A stretch of 64,000 bases of DNA, from contig NZ_JAPMUA010000002.1 of the NCBI RefSeq assembly GCF_029603155.1, positions 248,001-312,000 on the forward strand. Direction: 5' to 3'. The first letter of the stretch is position 1; each line of letters starts with the position of its first letter. Below, in pieces: positions 41,539-50,732 of this stretch. A program made the translations under genes and the position numbers. This DNA comes from Galbibacter pacificus (GTDB lineage: Bacteria > Bacteroidota > Bacteroidia > Flavobacteriales > Flavobacteriaceae). Below the pieces are notes generated by a model, which saw only the letters and a list, made by a program, of their open reading frames with translations, had not been told where the DNA came from and did not search any database.

Positions 41539-42960
41539 TTATTCTTCTAATTGGTTTTCCCGCTCTGTTTTAAAGGCACCTGCCAATGCCCGGTAGAGCG
41601 AAATTCTTATATTTATCAATTCCTGCCTTGCAGAAAGCACGTCTCTCCGCAATTGTTGTTCTTGGTCCAAAGCCAGCAATACATCTAAATATTCACTTAG
41701 ACCATTTACAAATTCAATACGCAATTGCCTGTTTGTTTTTTGAGCCAAGATCAATCGGTTTTCAAGAATAGTAATCTGTTCTTTTTGCATCTGTTCCTGG
41801 ATAAGTGCATCTTCAACTTCCCGAAAGGCCGTTAAAACTGTTTGCCCGTATTGGTAGAGTGTTTGGTTTTTAACGGCTTCGGCTCTGTCTACTTCGGCAT
41901 TAAGCCTGCCGCCATAAATTAACGGGGCTACAATATTAGCGCCTAGCGTATAGGCCCATTCTTCGAACAGATTATTAAAATCGTTGGAACGCAATTGGGT
42001 TGCAGCAGTTAATGTTAGTCTTGGATATCGGTTTGCAATGGCTGCGGCCATGTCCCTGTCGGCTACCAGAACCAAATTGTATGCCTGCTTTACATCGGGC
42101 CTTCTCCTAACAAGGTCCAACGGTAGTCCCGTATCTGGTATGGGTGGGAGTTGAGGCAAAGAATCGGGGTTTAGGCTAAGTTCGTTTTGCGGTGGCTTGC
42201 CCAATAATACGGAAAGTTGATTTTTGAGCAGCTCGATATTTGTTTGGTAAACAATTTTTTGATTTTGAGTAGCTTCCAGAAGTTGTTGTTGCCGTAAAAT
42301 ATCTGCTCCACGGATAGTCCCGCCACTAAAGCGCACACGAATGAGCTTCATGATATCTTGGTTAGTCTCGATTTGTTTGTTGGCAAGTTGTAATTGTTGC
42401 AATGCAGTTACATATTGAAACCAAGTAGCCGCAATTTCGGCAGAAAGCATCATGGCAGTAGCTTGGTAATCGAAATAAGATGCCTCTAAACGAAAATTAG
42501 CCGCTTGTTTGCTGGACCGTAGCCTTCCCCATAAATCCAGCTCGTATGAAGCAGTAAGCCCCAGCTGCGTATTTTCGCCACCTGCAAAATCGGGTTGGGG
42601 CCTGCTAATGCCTGTTTGCAAGCCAGCATCAATTTGTGGCCAAAGAAAAGAAGCTTCGCTTCGCCTAATGGCATGTGCTTCCATGACCTGTTCCCATGTG
42701 GCGGCAAGGTTCAGGTTCTGGTTAAGTGCAGAATCAATAAGAATATTTAATTGTTTGTCATTAAAAACCGTCCACCATTTATCGGGGATAACCTGGGTTC
42801 CGTTGTATGAAAATTCATCAGGGTTGTCTATAGGTGCTTCAACGGTATCTAATTTTGGGGCACAGTTTGTAAAAAACAAAAGGGCACAAAAAAGTAAGGG
42901 TACCCAAATATTTTGTGGATACCTGTAGGTAAGCGCTTCAAACCAGATATGATGTGCCAA
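41539..42960 (-). CDS. RND efflux outer-membrane factor (NodT/TolC family lipoprotein)
   Basis: A 473-residue TolC-like channel. Helical segments ASYELDLWGRLRSSKQAANF, the RGADILRQQQLLEATQNQK hairpin and DTGLPLDLVRRRPDVKQAY are diagnostic of the NodT group. LLFFTNC near residue 33 is a plausible lipobox. The only possible start is a TTG at 42960, two codons after an in-frame stop, so the n-region is unusually long (HHIWFEALTYRYPQN) before the hydrophobic core. First gene of the three-gene efflux operon. Confidence 0.88.
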   Translation of the reverse strand: MAHHIWFEALTYRYPQNIWVPLLFCALLFFTNCAPKLDTVEAPIDNPDEFSYNGTQVIPDKWWTVFNDKQLNILIDSALNQNLNLAATWEQVMEAHAIRRSEASFLWPQIDAGLQTGISRPQPDFAGGENTQLGLTASYELDLWGRLRSSKQAANFRLEASYFDYQATAMMLSAEIAATWFQYVTALQQLQLANKQIETNQDIMKLIRVRFSGGTIRGADILRQQQLLEATQNQKIVYQTNIELLKNQLSVLLGKPPQNELSLNPDSLPQLPPIPDTGLPLDLVRRRPDVKQAYNLVLVADRDMAAAIANRYPRLTLTAATQLRSNDFNNLFEEWAYTLGANIVAPLIYGGRLNAEVDRAEAVKNQTLYQYGQTVLTAFREVEDALIQEQMQKEQITILENRLILAQKTNRQLRIEFVNGLSEYLDVLLALDQEQQLRRDVLSARQELINIRISLYRALAGAFKTERENQLEE

Positions 42961-43070
42961 TTTTTAATAGTTCTGATTATCAATAAACTACAATTTACTA
43001 TTTATAAGAAGTTTTTCAAAATAAAAAGAACTAATTGTTATATCTATGAGGAGAAGTTTTTTGTTGTTCA

Positions 43071-44447
43071 TTACATAAACCTTTCCAGCATTCCCGCCCA
43101 TTTTGTTTTTTTTGCATACGGAGCATACCGCAATGGAATATCCAGCCATGTGCCACGATTTACTATAGGCTTGCTGTGCGAAAAAGTATTAAAAGTTAAT
43201 TTTCCGTGGTATGCTCCCAAACCACTATTGCCAACACCGCCAAAAGGAAGTTTTTTATTGACAAAATGAACAACTGTATCGTTTATGGCACCGCCGCCAA
43301 AAGAAAATTCATTGATTATTTTTTGGGCAAAAGCACTTCTCTTTGAAAAAACATATAGCGAAAGTGGTTTTTCGTATTTTGTAATGACCGACTTTATTTC
43401 TTCTTCATTTTTATAACTGATTATCGGAAGAATGGGGCCAAAAATCTCTTCTTGCATTAGTGGGCTTTCCAATGACGGCTCGTTAACGAGTGTAGGGGCG
43501 AGGCTGTTTTTTCCGTAGGAAACCCCACCAAACAATATTTCTTGCCCGCTTAATAGGTTTTTAAGCCGATTGGTGTGGTTTTCGTTAACAATATGAACAT
43601 AATCTTTGCTCTCTTCGGGATTTTTGGTGTAAGCGTTAATAATTTCCTGCTTTAACGCTTCAATTAGTTGTGTTTTAATTTTTGAATCGACCAAAATATA
43701 ATCTGGTGCAATGCATGTTTGCCCGCCATTTATAAACTTGCCCCAAACTATTCTTTTGGCAGAAAGTTTAATATTAATTTTTTCATCAACGATGCATGGG
43801 TTTTTTCCGCCAAGCTCCAAAGTAACAGGAGTTAAATACTTTGCTGCGGACTGGTATACTATTTTTCCTACATGCGGACTTCCAGTAAAGAAAATATAAT
43901 CCCATTTTTCTTCCAAAAGTGTTTGTGCAATTATTTTATCGCCTTCTACAACCGTAACATATTCTTTTGGAAATACTTTTAAAATGATTTCTGAAATGAT
44001 TTTTGAAGTGTTCGGGGTTAACTCCGAAGGTTTTAAAACAACGGTGTTTCCTGCTGCCACAGCCCCGATAAGTGGCGAAAGGGCCAATTGGAAAGGGTAA
44101 TTCCATGGCGACATGATTAAAACCCTTCCGTAAGGTTCTTTTATAATTTTTGCAGCCGATGGAAAGTTCAGCAACGATGGGGTTACTCGTTTCGGCTTTG
44201 TCCATTTGTGGATGTTTCGAATAGCATCTTTCAAATCGCTTAAAACAATTTTGGTTTCGGTCAACAGTACTTCAAACTCTGGTTTTTTAAAATCGTTGTA
44301 AATGGCTTTAGCAATATCCTGTTCCCGGTTTTCAATTTCTTTTTTTAAGTCTTTTAAAACAGTTTTCCGCTTACTGATGTTTCTTGTATTCCCCTCGTTA
44401 AAAAAGGTTTGCTGAAGTTTTAATATTGAATTTATATGCGCTTCCAT
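43071..44447 (-). CDS. Class 3-type aldehyde dehydrogenase
   Basis: A 458-residue NAD(P)-dependent dehydrogenase that oxidises aldehydes to acids. PYGRVLIMSPWNYPFQLALSP binds the cofactor, VTLELGGKNPCIVDE gives the general-base glutamate, GQTCIAPDYILVD the catalytic cysteine, and EEIFGPILPI follows. The length and the start at a short helical N-terminus match the ALDH3 group, which often handles fatty or aromatic aldehydes. No partner genes. Located directly upstream of the efflux genes on the same strand and divergent from the ilv leader region. A function tied to lipid aldehyde detoxification is only a guess. Confidence 0.9.
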   Translation of the reverse strand: MEAHINSILKLQQTFFNEGNTRNISKRKTVLKDLKKEIENREQDIAKAIYNDFKKPEFEVLLTETKIVLSDLKDAIRNIHKWTKPKRVTPSLLNFPSAAKIIKEPYGRVLIMSPWNYPFQLALSPLIGAVAAGNTVVLKPSELTPNTSKIISEIILKVFPKEYVTVVEGDKIIAQTLLEEKWDYIFFTGSPHVGKIVYQSAAKYLTPVTLELGGKNPCIVDEKINIKLSAKRIVWGKFINGGQTCIAPDYILVDSKIKTQLIEALKQEIINAYTKNPEESKDYVHIVNENHTNRLKNLLSGQEILFGGVSYGKNSLAPTLVNEPSLESPLMQEEIFGPILPIISYKNEEEIKSVITKYEKPLSLYVFSKRSAFAQKIINEFSFGGGAINDTVVHFVNKKLPFGGVGNSGLGAYHGKLTFNTFSHSKPIVNRGTWLDIPLRYAPYAKKTKWAGMLERFM

Positions 44448-44504
44448 CGTATTTTATACTAAAAAAGTTTTTTCAATTTAGAAATTATAATTAATATTGT
44501 GTAG

Positions 44505-44597
44505 ATGAATAAGAAAATAATTAATATCGTTTCTCTTCTTAATGTAGCCATTATTATTGGCTATGTCATTAGCTTGGTGATTGTTTTACTGAGGTAG
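44505..44597 (+). CDS. Branched-chain leader peptide 1 of the ilv operon (30 aa)
   Basis: A 30-residue ORF (MNKKIINIVSLLN, then VAIIIGYVISLVIVLLR) in which 18 residues are Ile (8), Val (5) or Leu (5). It starts ATG at 44505 and stops TAG at 44595-44597. A U-tailed terminator follows 35 bases later. Its position 430 bases before ilvD and its composition match ilv leader peptides such as E. coli IlvL. It could instead be a real small membrane protein, since the same residues form a hydrophobic helix; the pairing around its stop codon favours the leader reading. Confidence 0.75.
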   Translation: MNKKIINIVSLLNVAIIIGYVISLVIVLLR

Positions 44598-44663
44598 GAG
44601 GGAATGTGTATTATTAAAGATAGATAATGTTCAAGCCTTCCTATAATCGGGAAGGCTTTTTTA
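44595..44663 (+). promoter_or_regulatory. Attenuator 1: terminator with antiterminator option
   Basis: Terminator stem AAGCCTTCC (44633-44641) with GGAAGGCTT (44650-44658) and a T-run. An alternative pairs TAGGAGGG (44595-44602, beginning with the leader stop codon) with CCTTCCTA (44636-44643), eight pairs with one G-U, which would break the terminator. A ribosome on the stop codon would hide the first partner and favour termination. Confidence 0.75.
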
Positions 44664-44674
44664 TTTCAGCAAAA

Positions 44675-44725
44675 ATGAAGCATTTTTTAGTCATAGTCAT
44701 TCGAATTATTGTGAGCTCATATTGA
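44675..44725 (+). CDS. Branched-chain leader peptide 2 of the ilv operon (16 aa)
   Basis: A 16-residue ORF, MKHFLVIVIRIIVSSY, with stop TGA at 44723-44725. Residues 5-13 (LVIVIRIIV) hold eight Leu, Ile or Val in nine positions. It begins 17 bases after the first terminator's stem and T-run and precedes a second terminator whose antiterminator partner starts directly after its stop codon. Too short for any conventional ORF search. Interpreted as a second leader peptide in the same transcript. Confidence 0.7.
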   Translation: MKHFLVIVIRIIVSSY

Positions 44726-44791
44726 GTTGATACAGTTTCGCATGTCAAAATAATAGAAGGTCTGTATCAATTTTAATACAGTCCTTTTTTT
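44726..44791 (+). promoter_or_regulatory. Attenuator 2: mutually exclusive hairpins
   Basis: Segment A TTGATACAG (44727-44735), one base after the leader 2 stop, is a perfect 9-bp complement of segment B CTGTATCAA (44762-44770). B also forms the terminator with segment C: AAGG-T-CTGTAT (44757-44767) with ATACAG-T-CCTT (44776-44786), ten pairs around a T-T mismatch, then a seven-T run (44785-44791). A:B and B:C cannot coexist. Confidence 0.78.
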
Positions 44792-44989
44792 ATTGCAAAA
44801 AAAGCGGGAAACCCTTTAAAAAAGTCGGTATAGAACATATAAGAAGTTAATAAAATAATAAATCCATACGGTTGAATGTCCTAAAAACATGTATTTAATA
44901 CACTGAAAATAAACTAGTTAACTATTTTATGATGCTGTTGGATTTAAAGTTAAAAAGAAAACCGGGCAAAAATTAGAAATACATTACTA

Positions 44990-44997
44990 TAATTTTG
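44990..44997 (+). promoter_or_regulatory. Possible internal promoter box before ilvD
   Basis: TAATTTTG fits TAnnTTTG and lies 38 bases before the ilvD start, downstream of both attenuators. No good -33 TTG is seen. If active it would bypass attenuation. The rest of 44792-45035 shows no gene. Confidence 0.3.
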
Positions 44998-45035
44998 AAT
45001 ATAATTAAATAATACTCGAAAATTTAACATATAAA

Positions 45036-46718
45036 GTGAATTTAAAAAAGTTTAGTCACCAAGTAACTCAAGACCCAACGCTTCCAGCTGCACAAGCTAT
45101 GTTACATGCTTTGGGCTTAACAGATGAAGATTTACAAAAACCCTTTATCGGTATAGCAAGTACAGGTTACGAGGGGAATCCCTGTAACATGCACTTAAAC
45201 GATTTGGCAACCCATGTAAAAAAAGGCACTGCCAATGCCGATTTGGTCGGTTTGATATTCAATACCATTGGGGTCAGCGATGGAATTTCCAATGGTACCC
45301 CGGGCATGCGTTATTCGTTGCCTTCAAGGGATATTATTGCCGATTCCATGGAAACGGTAGTGCAGGCCATGGGCTATGACGGACTGGTAACGGTGGTTGG
45401 CTGCGATAAAAACATGCCCGGCGCATTAATGGCAATGCTCCGTTTAAACAGGCCTTCGGTATTGGTGTATGGCGGAACGATTGCTTCGGGTTGCCATAAC
45501 GGAAAAAAACTAGATATAATTTCTGCATTTGAGGCTTACGGACAAAAAGTGGCAGGAACAATAGACGAGACAGAATTTAAAGAGGTAGTCCATAAAGCAT
45601 GTCCCGGTGCGGGTGCCTGCGGTGGTATGTACACTGCAAACACCATGGCTTCGGCCATTGAAGCTTTAGGGATGTCGTTGCCGTTCAATTCATCCAACCC
45701 TGCGGTGAGCGATGGGAACATTAAAGAGCAAGAGTGTGTAAAAGCTGGCGAAGCTTTACGATTGTTGCTTGAAAAGGATATAAAGCCTTCAGACATAGTT
45801 ACCAGAAAGTCGTTGGAAAATGCTTTCAGGCTAGTAACCGTTCTTGGAGGGTCTACCAACGCTGTGCTTCACTTTTTGGCAATTGCCAAAGCGGCACAAG
45901 TAGAATTTACCTTGGAAGATTTTAAAAGAATAAGCGACAACACCCCATTATTGGCAGACCTAAAACCGAGCGGCAAATACTCCATGGAAGATTTACATGG
46001 TGTTGGTGGTATACCGGGGGTTTTAAAATATATGCTGGATAACGATATGCTACACGGCGATTGTTTAACGGTAACCGGAAAAACCTTGGCCGAAAATTTA
46101 AAGGATGTACCAAACCTTGTTGATGGTCAAGAAATTATTAAAGGGTTGGATACTCCAATTAAAGATTCCGGACATATACGCATTTTGTTTGGTAACCTGG
46201 CAACTGAAGGCGCCGTGGCTAAAATTACGGGCAAAGAAGGCCTGTCGTTTAAGGGAACGGCCAATGTTTTTGATAGTGAAATAGCCGTAAACGAAGGAAT
46301 AAAAACCGGAAAAGTAAAAAAAGGCGATGTGGTTATTATCCGTTATGAAGGGCCCAAAGGCGCACCGGGAATGCCCGAAATGTTAAAACCCACTTCGTCC
46401 ATTATGGGGGCTGGTCTGGGTAAAGATGTTGCCTTGATTACCGATGGAAGGTTTTCGGGTGGTTCGCACGGGTTTGTCGTCGGCCATGTAGCTCCAGAAG
46501 CACAAGTTGGCGGGAACATAGCATTGGTAGAAAACGGAGACGTTATCTCGATAGATGCCGTGAACAATACCATCAACATTGAAATTTCCGATGAAGAACT
46601 GGCTGAAAGAAGGGCAAAATGGAAAGCCCCCGAATTAAAAATAAAAAGAGGTTCATTATATAAATATGCAAAAACGGTTTCATCGGCTTCAAAAGGTTGT
46701 GTTACCGACGAGTTTTAG
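45036..46718 (+). CDS. ilvD: Dihydroxy-acid dehydratase
   Basis: A 560-residue iron-sulfur dehydratase of valine and isoleucine synthesis. Cluster and active-site motifs: GYEGNPCNMHL, VGCDKNMPGALMAM and CPGAGACGGMYTANTMASA supply the cysteine ligands. GRFSGGSHGFVVGHVAPEA is the C-terminal signature. The start is GTG at 45036 (NLKKFSHQVTQDPTLPAAQ), chosen because the family begins just before TQDxTLPAAQA. First structural gene after the double leader region; 66 bases before ilvB. Confidence 0.96.
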   Translation: MNLKKFSHQVTQDPTLPAAQAMLHALGLTDEDLQKPFIGIASTGYEGNPCNMHLNDLATHVKKGTANADLVGLIFNTIGVSDGISNGTPGMRYSLPSRDIIADSMETVVQAMGYDGLVTVVGCDKNMPGALMAMLRLNRPSVLVYGGTIASGCHNGKKLDIISAFEAYGQKVAGTIDETEFKEVVHKACPGAGACGGMYTANTMASAIEALGMSLPFNSSNPAVSDGNIKEQECVKAGEALRLLLEKDIKPSDIVTRKSLENAFRLVTVLGGSTNAVLHFLAIAKAAQVEFTLEDFKRISDNTPLLADLKPSGKYSMEDLHGVGGIPGVLKYMLDNDMLHGDCLTVTGKTLAENLKDVPNLVDGQEIIKGLDTPIKDSGHIRILFGNLATEGAVAKITGKEGLSFKGTANVFDSEIAVNEGIKTGKVKKGDVVIIRYEGPKGAPGMPEMLKPTSSIMGAGLGKDVALITDGRFSGGSHGFVVGHVAPEAQVGGNIALVENGDVISIDAVNNTINIEISDEELAERRAKWKAPELKIKRGSLYKYAKTVSSASKGCVTDEF

Positions 46719-46784
46719 AGATGAATTCAATAAAATCAATTTGCTGATTGCGGAAAAATACCCGTAACTATAAAATTGTTACTT

Positions 46785-48518
46785 ATGGAAGTAAAGACAT
46801 TAAAGAAAGAAGAAAGCAAAACCGGAAAAAAAATAAGGATTTCCGGAGCAGAAGCAGTTATACACTGTTTACTGGCTGAAGGCATAGAAACCGTTTATGG
46901 ATATCCCGGAGGTGCCATTATGCCAATTTATGACGAGCTTTACAAGTTTCGTGATAAATTGCACCATGTATTAACGCGTCATGAGCAAGGGGCAACACAT
47001 GCTGCCCAAGGTTATGCAAGAGTTTCGGGAAAAGTGGGTGTCGCCATGGCCACGTCTGGTCCGGGAGCTACCAATTTAATTACCGGAATTGCAGATGCGC
47101 AAATAGATTCTACGCCCATGGTTTGCATAACGGGGCAAGTGGCTCGCCATTTATTGGGGTCCGATGCCTTTCAGGAAACCGATATTGTAGGCATTTCCAC
47201 GCCGGTTACCAAATGGAATTATCAAATTACAAATGCTGCCGAAATTCCTGAAATTATTGCAAAAGCATTTTACATTGCCCGTTCCGGTCGCCCGGGACCT
47301 GTTTTGATTGATATTACCAAAAATGCTCAGTTTGACGAGTTTGATTTCGATTATCAAAAATGTACCGCTATCCGAAGCTATAAACCCGCACCGGTTGTAG
47401 ACGAAAGTAAAATTACCGAGGCTGCCGAAGCGATCAACAAGGCAAAAAAGCCCATGATTGTTTGGGGGCAGGGTATTATTCTTGGAAAAGCAGAAGAAGA
47501 ATTAAAAGCCCTTGTTGAAAAGGCTGGAATTCCTGCTGCTTGGACTATTCTCGGAGCTTCGGCGTTGTCGTCCAGTCATCCGCTAAATGTTGGTATGGTT
47601 GGAATGCACGGAAATTATGGTCCGAATATCCTTACCAATGAATGCGATTTGTTAATTGCCCTTGGCATGCGTTTTGACGATCGCGTTACCGGAGATTTGA
47701 GTACTTATGCCAAGCAGGCCAAAGTTTTGCATTTTGAAATTGACCCAGCCGAAATCAACAAAAATGTACATGCCGATATTCCGGTATTGGGGAATGTAAA
47801 AGAAACCTTGGCAAAGGTACTTCCTTTAGTAAATGAAAATAAGCACGAGGCATGGCATAATGAGTTTAAGGAAAAATATAAAATTGAGTTTGATAAAGTC
47901 ATTAAAAACGATTTGCACCCCAAAAAAGAGGGGTTGACCATGGGCGAGGTGATCGAGCAAATCAACCAAGCCTCCAACCATGAAGCCGTAATGGTTTCAG
48001 ATGTGGGCCAACATCAAATGATTGCGTGCCGTTACGCCAAATTTAACACCACAAAAAGCAATATTACTTCCGGAGGTCTTGGAACCATGGGGTTTGCACT
48101 TCCCGCTGCCATTGGTGCCAAAATGGGTGCGCCCAAACGCGAAGTGGTTGCGGTAATTGGCGATGGCGGTTACCAAATGACCATTCAAGAACTGGGCACC
48201 ATTTTTCAAACCAAGGTTCCTGTTAAAATAGTGGTATTGAACAACGACTTTTTAGGAATGGTACGCCAGTGGCAACAGTTGTTTTTCGACAAGCGTTATG
48301 CTTCAACCGAAATGACAAACCCTGATTTTGTTACTATTGCCGAAGGATATCATATTCAGGCCAAAAAGGTAACCAAACGTGAAGACCTTGCCGCGGCCGT
48401 TGAAGAAATGATGGCTTCCCCGCATGCATACTTTTTAGAGGTACGCGTGGAAAAAGAAGACAACGTATTTCCGATGATACCCACCGGGGCTTCGGTTTCT
48501 GATATTCGTTTAAGTTAA
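46785..48518 (+). CDS. ilvB: Acetolactate synthase large subunit
   Basis: A 577-residue ThDP and FAD enzyme that condenses pyruvate units to acetolactate or acetohydroxybutyrate. GYPGGAIMPIYDELY and HEQGATHAAQGYAR (catalytic Glu) begin the ThDP domain, GPGATNLITGIADAQIDSTP follows, then the FAD domain, and GDGGYQMTIQELGTI with NNDFLGMVRQWQ binds Mg-ThDP. I take the ATG at 46785 (MEVKTLKK) over an upstream TTG. The regulatory subunit gene follows after a 123-base gap containing low-complexity repeats. Confidence 0.96.
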   Translation: MEVKTLKKEESKTGKKIRISGAEAVIHCLLAEGIETVYGYPGGAIMPIYDELYKFRDKLHHVLTRHEQGATHAAQGYARVSGKVGVAMATSGPGATNLITGIADAQIDSTPMVCITGQVARHLLGSDAFQETDIVGISTPVTKWNYQITNAAEIPEIIAKAFYIARSGRPGPVLIDITKNAQFDEFDFDYQKCTAIRSYKPAPVVDESKITEAAEAINKAKKPMIVWGQGIILGKAEEELKALVEKAGIPAAWTILGASALSSSHPLNVGMVGMHGNYGPNILTNECDLLIALGMRFDDRVTGDLSTYAKQAKVLHFEIDPAEINKNVHADIPVLGNVKETLAKVLPLVNENKHEAWHNEFKEKYKIEFDKVIKNDLHPKKEGLTMGEVIEQINQASNHEAVMVSDVGQHQMIACRYAKFNTTKSNITSGGLGTMGFALPAAIGAKMGAPKREVVAVIGDGGYQMTIQELGTIFQTKVPVKIVVLNNDFLGMVRQWQQLFFDKRYASTEMTNPDFVTIAEGYHIQAKKVTKREDLAAAVEEMMASPHAYFLEVRVEKEDNVFPMIPTGASVSDIRLS

Positions 48519-48641
48519 ATATGGAAGTTATAAAGTTGTAAAGTTGAAAGTTATAAGGTGGGGTGTATGAAAAATGAAAGAAGGAACCACTGCGTAACTT
48601 TGTAACCACATAACAACCTTGAAAACAGTTAAAACAAAAAA

Positions 48642-49169
48642 ATGGAAGAAAATAAAACATTCACCATATCGGTTTATTCTGAAAATAACGTAGGATTATT
48701 AAACAGAATTTCCGGAATATTCTTGAAGAGACACATTAATATAGAGAGTTTAAATGTCTCTAAATCAGAGATTGAAAATGTTTCTAAATTTACCATCGTT
48801 GTGAACACTACAGAAGATTGGACACGTAAAATTGTCGGGCAAGTAGAAAAGCAAATAGAAGTAATAAAAGCATATTACCACACCGATGAAGAAACCATTT
48901 TCTTGGAAACAGGTTTGTTTAAAATTGCTTCAAACTTATTGTTCGACGAGCGTCAAATCCAAAATATCATAAAAGACAATCATTCGGATATCGTTACCGT
49001 TTCTCCCGACTTTTTTGTTATCTCAAAATCGGGCAGGCGTGAAGAAATTGAAGAAATGTACGAACAGTTAAAACCTTATGGAATTATGCAGTTTGTACGT
49101 TCTGGAAGGGTTTCGGTATCAAAATCAGAAATGCAGATTTCAAATATTTTAAAAGAATTTCAACTATAA
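48642..49169 (+). CDS. ilvN: Acetolactate synthase regulatory subunit
   Basis: A 175-residue protein with an N-terminal ACT domain (residues 3-80, FTISVYSENNVGLLNRISGI, then FLKRHINIESLNVSKSE) and a C-terminal ALS_ss domain (residues 85-170). Valine is expected to bind the ACT interface and inhibit the enzyme. Situated between ilvB and ilvC, 39 bases before ilvC. Length is the usual 160-175. Confidence 0.94.
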   Translation: MEENKTFTISVYSENNVGLLNRISGIFLKRHINIESLNVSKSEIENVSKFTIVVNTTEDWTRKIVGQVEKQIEVIKAYYHTDEETIFLETGLFKIASNLLFDERQIQNIIKDNHSDIVTVSPDFFVISKSGRREEIEEMYEQLKPYGIMQFVRSGRVSVSKSEMQISNILKEFQL

Positions 49170-49208
49170 AACTTAATAAAAACAACAACTAAAATTTAAT
49201 AGAAAAAA

Positions 49209-50678
49209 ATGGCAAATTATTTTAATACACTTTCACTTAGACAACAATTAGAGCAGTTGGGCGTATGTGAATTTATGGATATTTCGGAGTTTAGTGATGG
49301 TGTAGAAAAGTTAAAAGGTAAAAAAGTAGTTATTGTAGGTTGCGGTGCGCAAGGGCTTAACCAAGGATTGAACATGCGGGATTCCGGCTTGGATATTTCG
49401 TATGCTTTGCGTGAAGGCGCCATTAAGGAAAAAAGACAATCTTTTGTAAATGCCTCGGAAAACGGATTTAAAGTCGGCACATATGAAGAATTGATCCCGA
49501 CGGCCGACCTTGTTTGTAACCTAACGCCGGACAAGCAGCACTCCAATGTGGTAAGTACTATTATGCCTTTAATGAAAAAGGGATCAACGCTTTCCTATTC
49601 GCACGGTTTTAATATTGTGGAAGAAGGAATGCAAATTCGCGAAGATATTACCGTTATTATGGTGGCTCCAAAATGCCCCGGTTCCGAGGTAAGAGAAGAA
49701 TATAAAAGAGGTTTTGGTGTGCCTACGCTCATTGCCGTTCACCCGGAAAACGATCCGGAAGGAAAAGGTTTAGACCAAGCCAAAGCCTATGCCGTTGCTA
49801 CCGGAGGACACAGGGCAGGGGTGTTGCGTTCTTCTTTTGTTGCCGAAGTAAAATCGGATTTAATGGGCGAACAAACCATTCTTTGCGGGTTGCTTCAAAC
49901 AGGTTCGATCCTTTCTTTTGATAAAATGATTGAAAAGGGTATCGAGCCGGGGTATGCTTCAAAATTAATTCAATACGGATGGGAGACCATTACCGAAGCC
50001 TTAAAATATGGAGGTATCACCAATATGATGGACCGTCTTTCCAATCCTGCCAAAATAGAGGCGTTCAAGATTTCAGAAGAATTAAAAGAAATTATGCGTC
50101 CGCTTTTCCAAAAACACATGGATGATATTATGAGCGGTCATTTCTCTAAAACCATGATGGAAGACTGGGCAAACGACGATAAAAACCTGCTTACTTGGCG
50201 TGCCGAGACAGGGGAAACCGCTTTTGAGAAAACCCCAGCCGGGGACGTGGCCATTTCTGAGCAGGAATATTTTGACAATGCGGTATTAATGGTTGCTTTT
50301 GTAAAATCGGGCGTAGAACTGGCTTTTGAAACTATGACCGAAGCTGGAATTATAGAAGAATCGGCATATTACGAGTCGTTGCACGAAACCCCGCTTATTG
50401 CCAATACCATTGCGAGAAAGAAATTATTTGAAATGAACCGGGTAATTTCCGATACGGCCGAATACGGTTGTTATTTGTTCGATCATGCATGTAAGCCTTT
50501 GTTAAAAGACTTTATGAAAAAAGTGGACACCAACATTATAGGTAAACCATTTGCAACCGGCAACGGCGTTGATAACAAAGAGTTGATAGAAGTCAACGAC
50601 CAAATACGCAATCATCCCGTAGAAGAAGTGGGAGCATGGCTGCGTACATCTATGACCGCTATGAAAAAGATTGTATAA
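49209..50678 (+). CDS. ilvC: Ketol-acid reductoisomerase, class II (long form)
   Basis: A 489-residue reductoisomerase converting acetohydroxy acids to dihydroxy acids. VVIVGCGAQGLNQGLNMRDSG is the NADPH-binding loop, and CPGSEVREEYKRGFGVP and SDLMGEQTILCGLLQTG bear the Mg ligands. The duplicated C-terminal domain (from about residue 345, AFVKSGVELAFETMTEAGI) makes it the class II form as in E. coli, in contrast to the roughly 330-residue class I enzymes. Followed by a long hairpin before ilvA. Confidence 0.95.
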   Translation: MANYFNTLSLRQQLEQLGVCEFMDISEFSDGVEKLKGKKVVIVGCGAQGLNQGLNMRDSGLDISYALREGAIKEKRQSFVNASENGFKVGTYEELIPTADLVCNLTPDKQHSNVVSTIMPLMKKGSTLSYSHGFNIVEEGMQIREDITVIMVAPKCPGSEVREEYKRGFGVPTLIAVHPENDPEGKGLDQAKAYAVATGGHRAGVLRSSFVAEVKSDLMGEQTILCGLLQTGSILSFDKMIEKGIEPGYASKLIQYGWETITEALKYGGITNMMDRLSNPAKIEAFKISEELKEIMRPLFQKHMDDIMSGHFSKTMMEDWANDDKNLLTWRAETGETAFEKTPAGDVAISEQEYFDNAVLMVAFVKSGVELAFETMTEAGIIEESAYYESLHETPLIANTIARKKLFEMNRVISDTAEYGCYLFDHACKPLLKDFMKKVDTNIIGKPFATGNGVDNKELIEVNDQIRNHPVEEVGAWLRTSMTAMKKIV

Positions 50679-50732
50679 CGCCCCACCCGGCTTCCCCAAG
50701 GGGAGGAAATGGTTTGGGTAAAAAATTAAATG

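Noticed and set aside
44935..44988. Third possible ilv leader (short ORF beginning MMLLDL)
   Set aside because: It has only a few Leu codons, no terminator follows, and no alternative pairing is visible.
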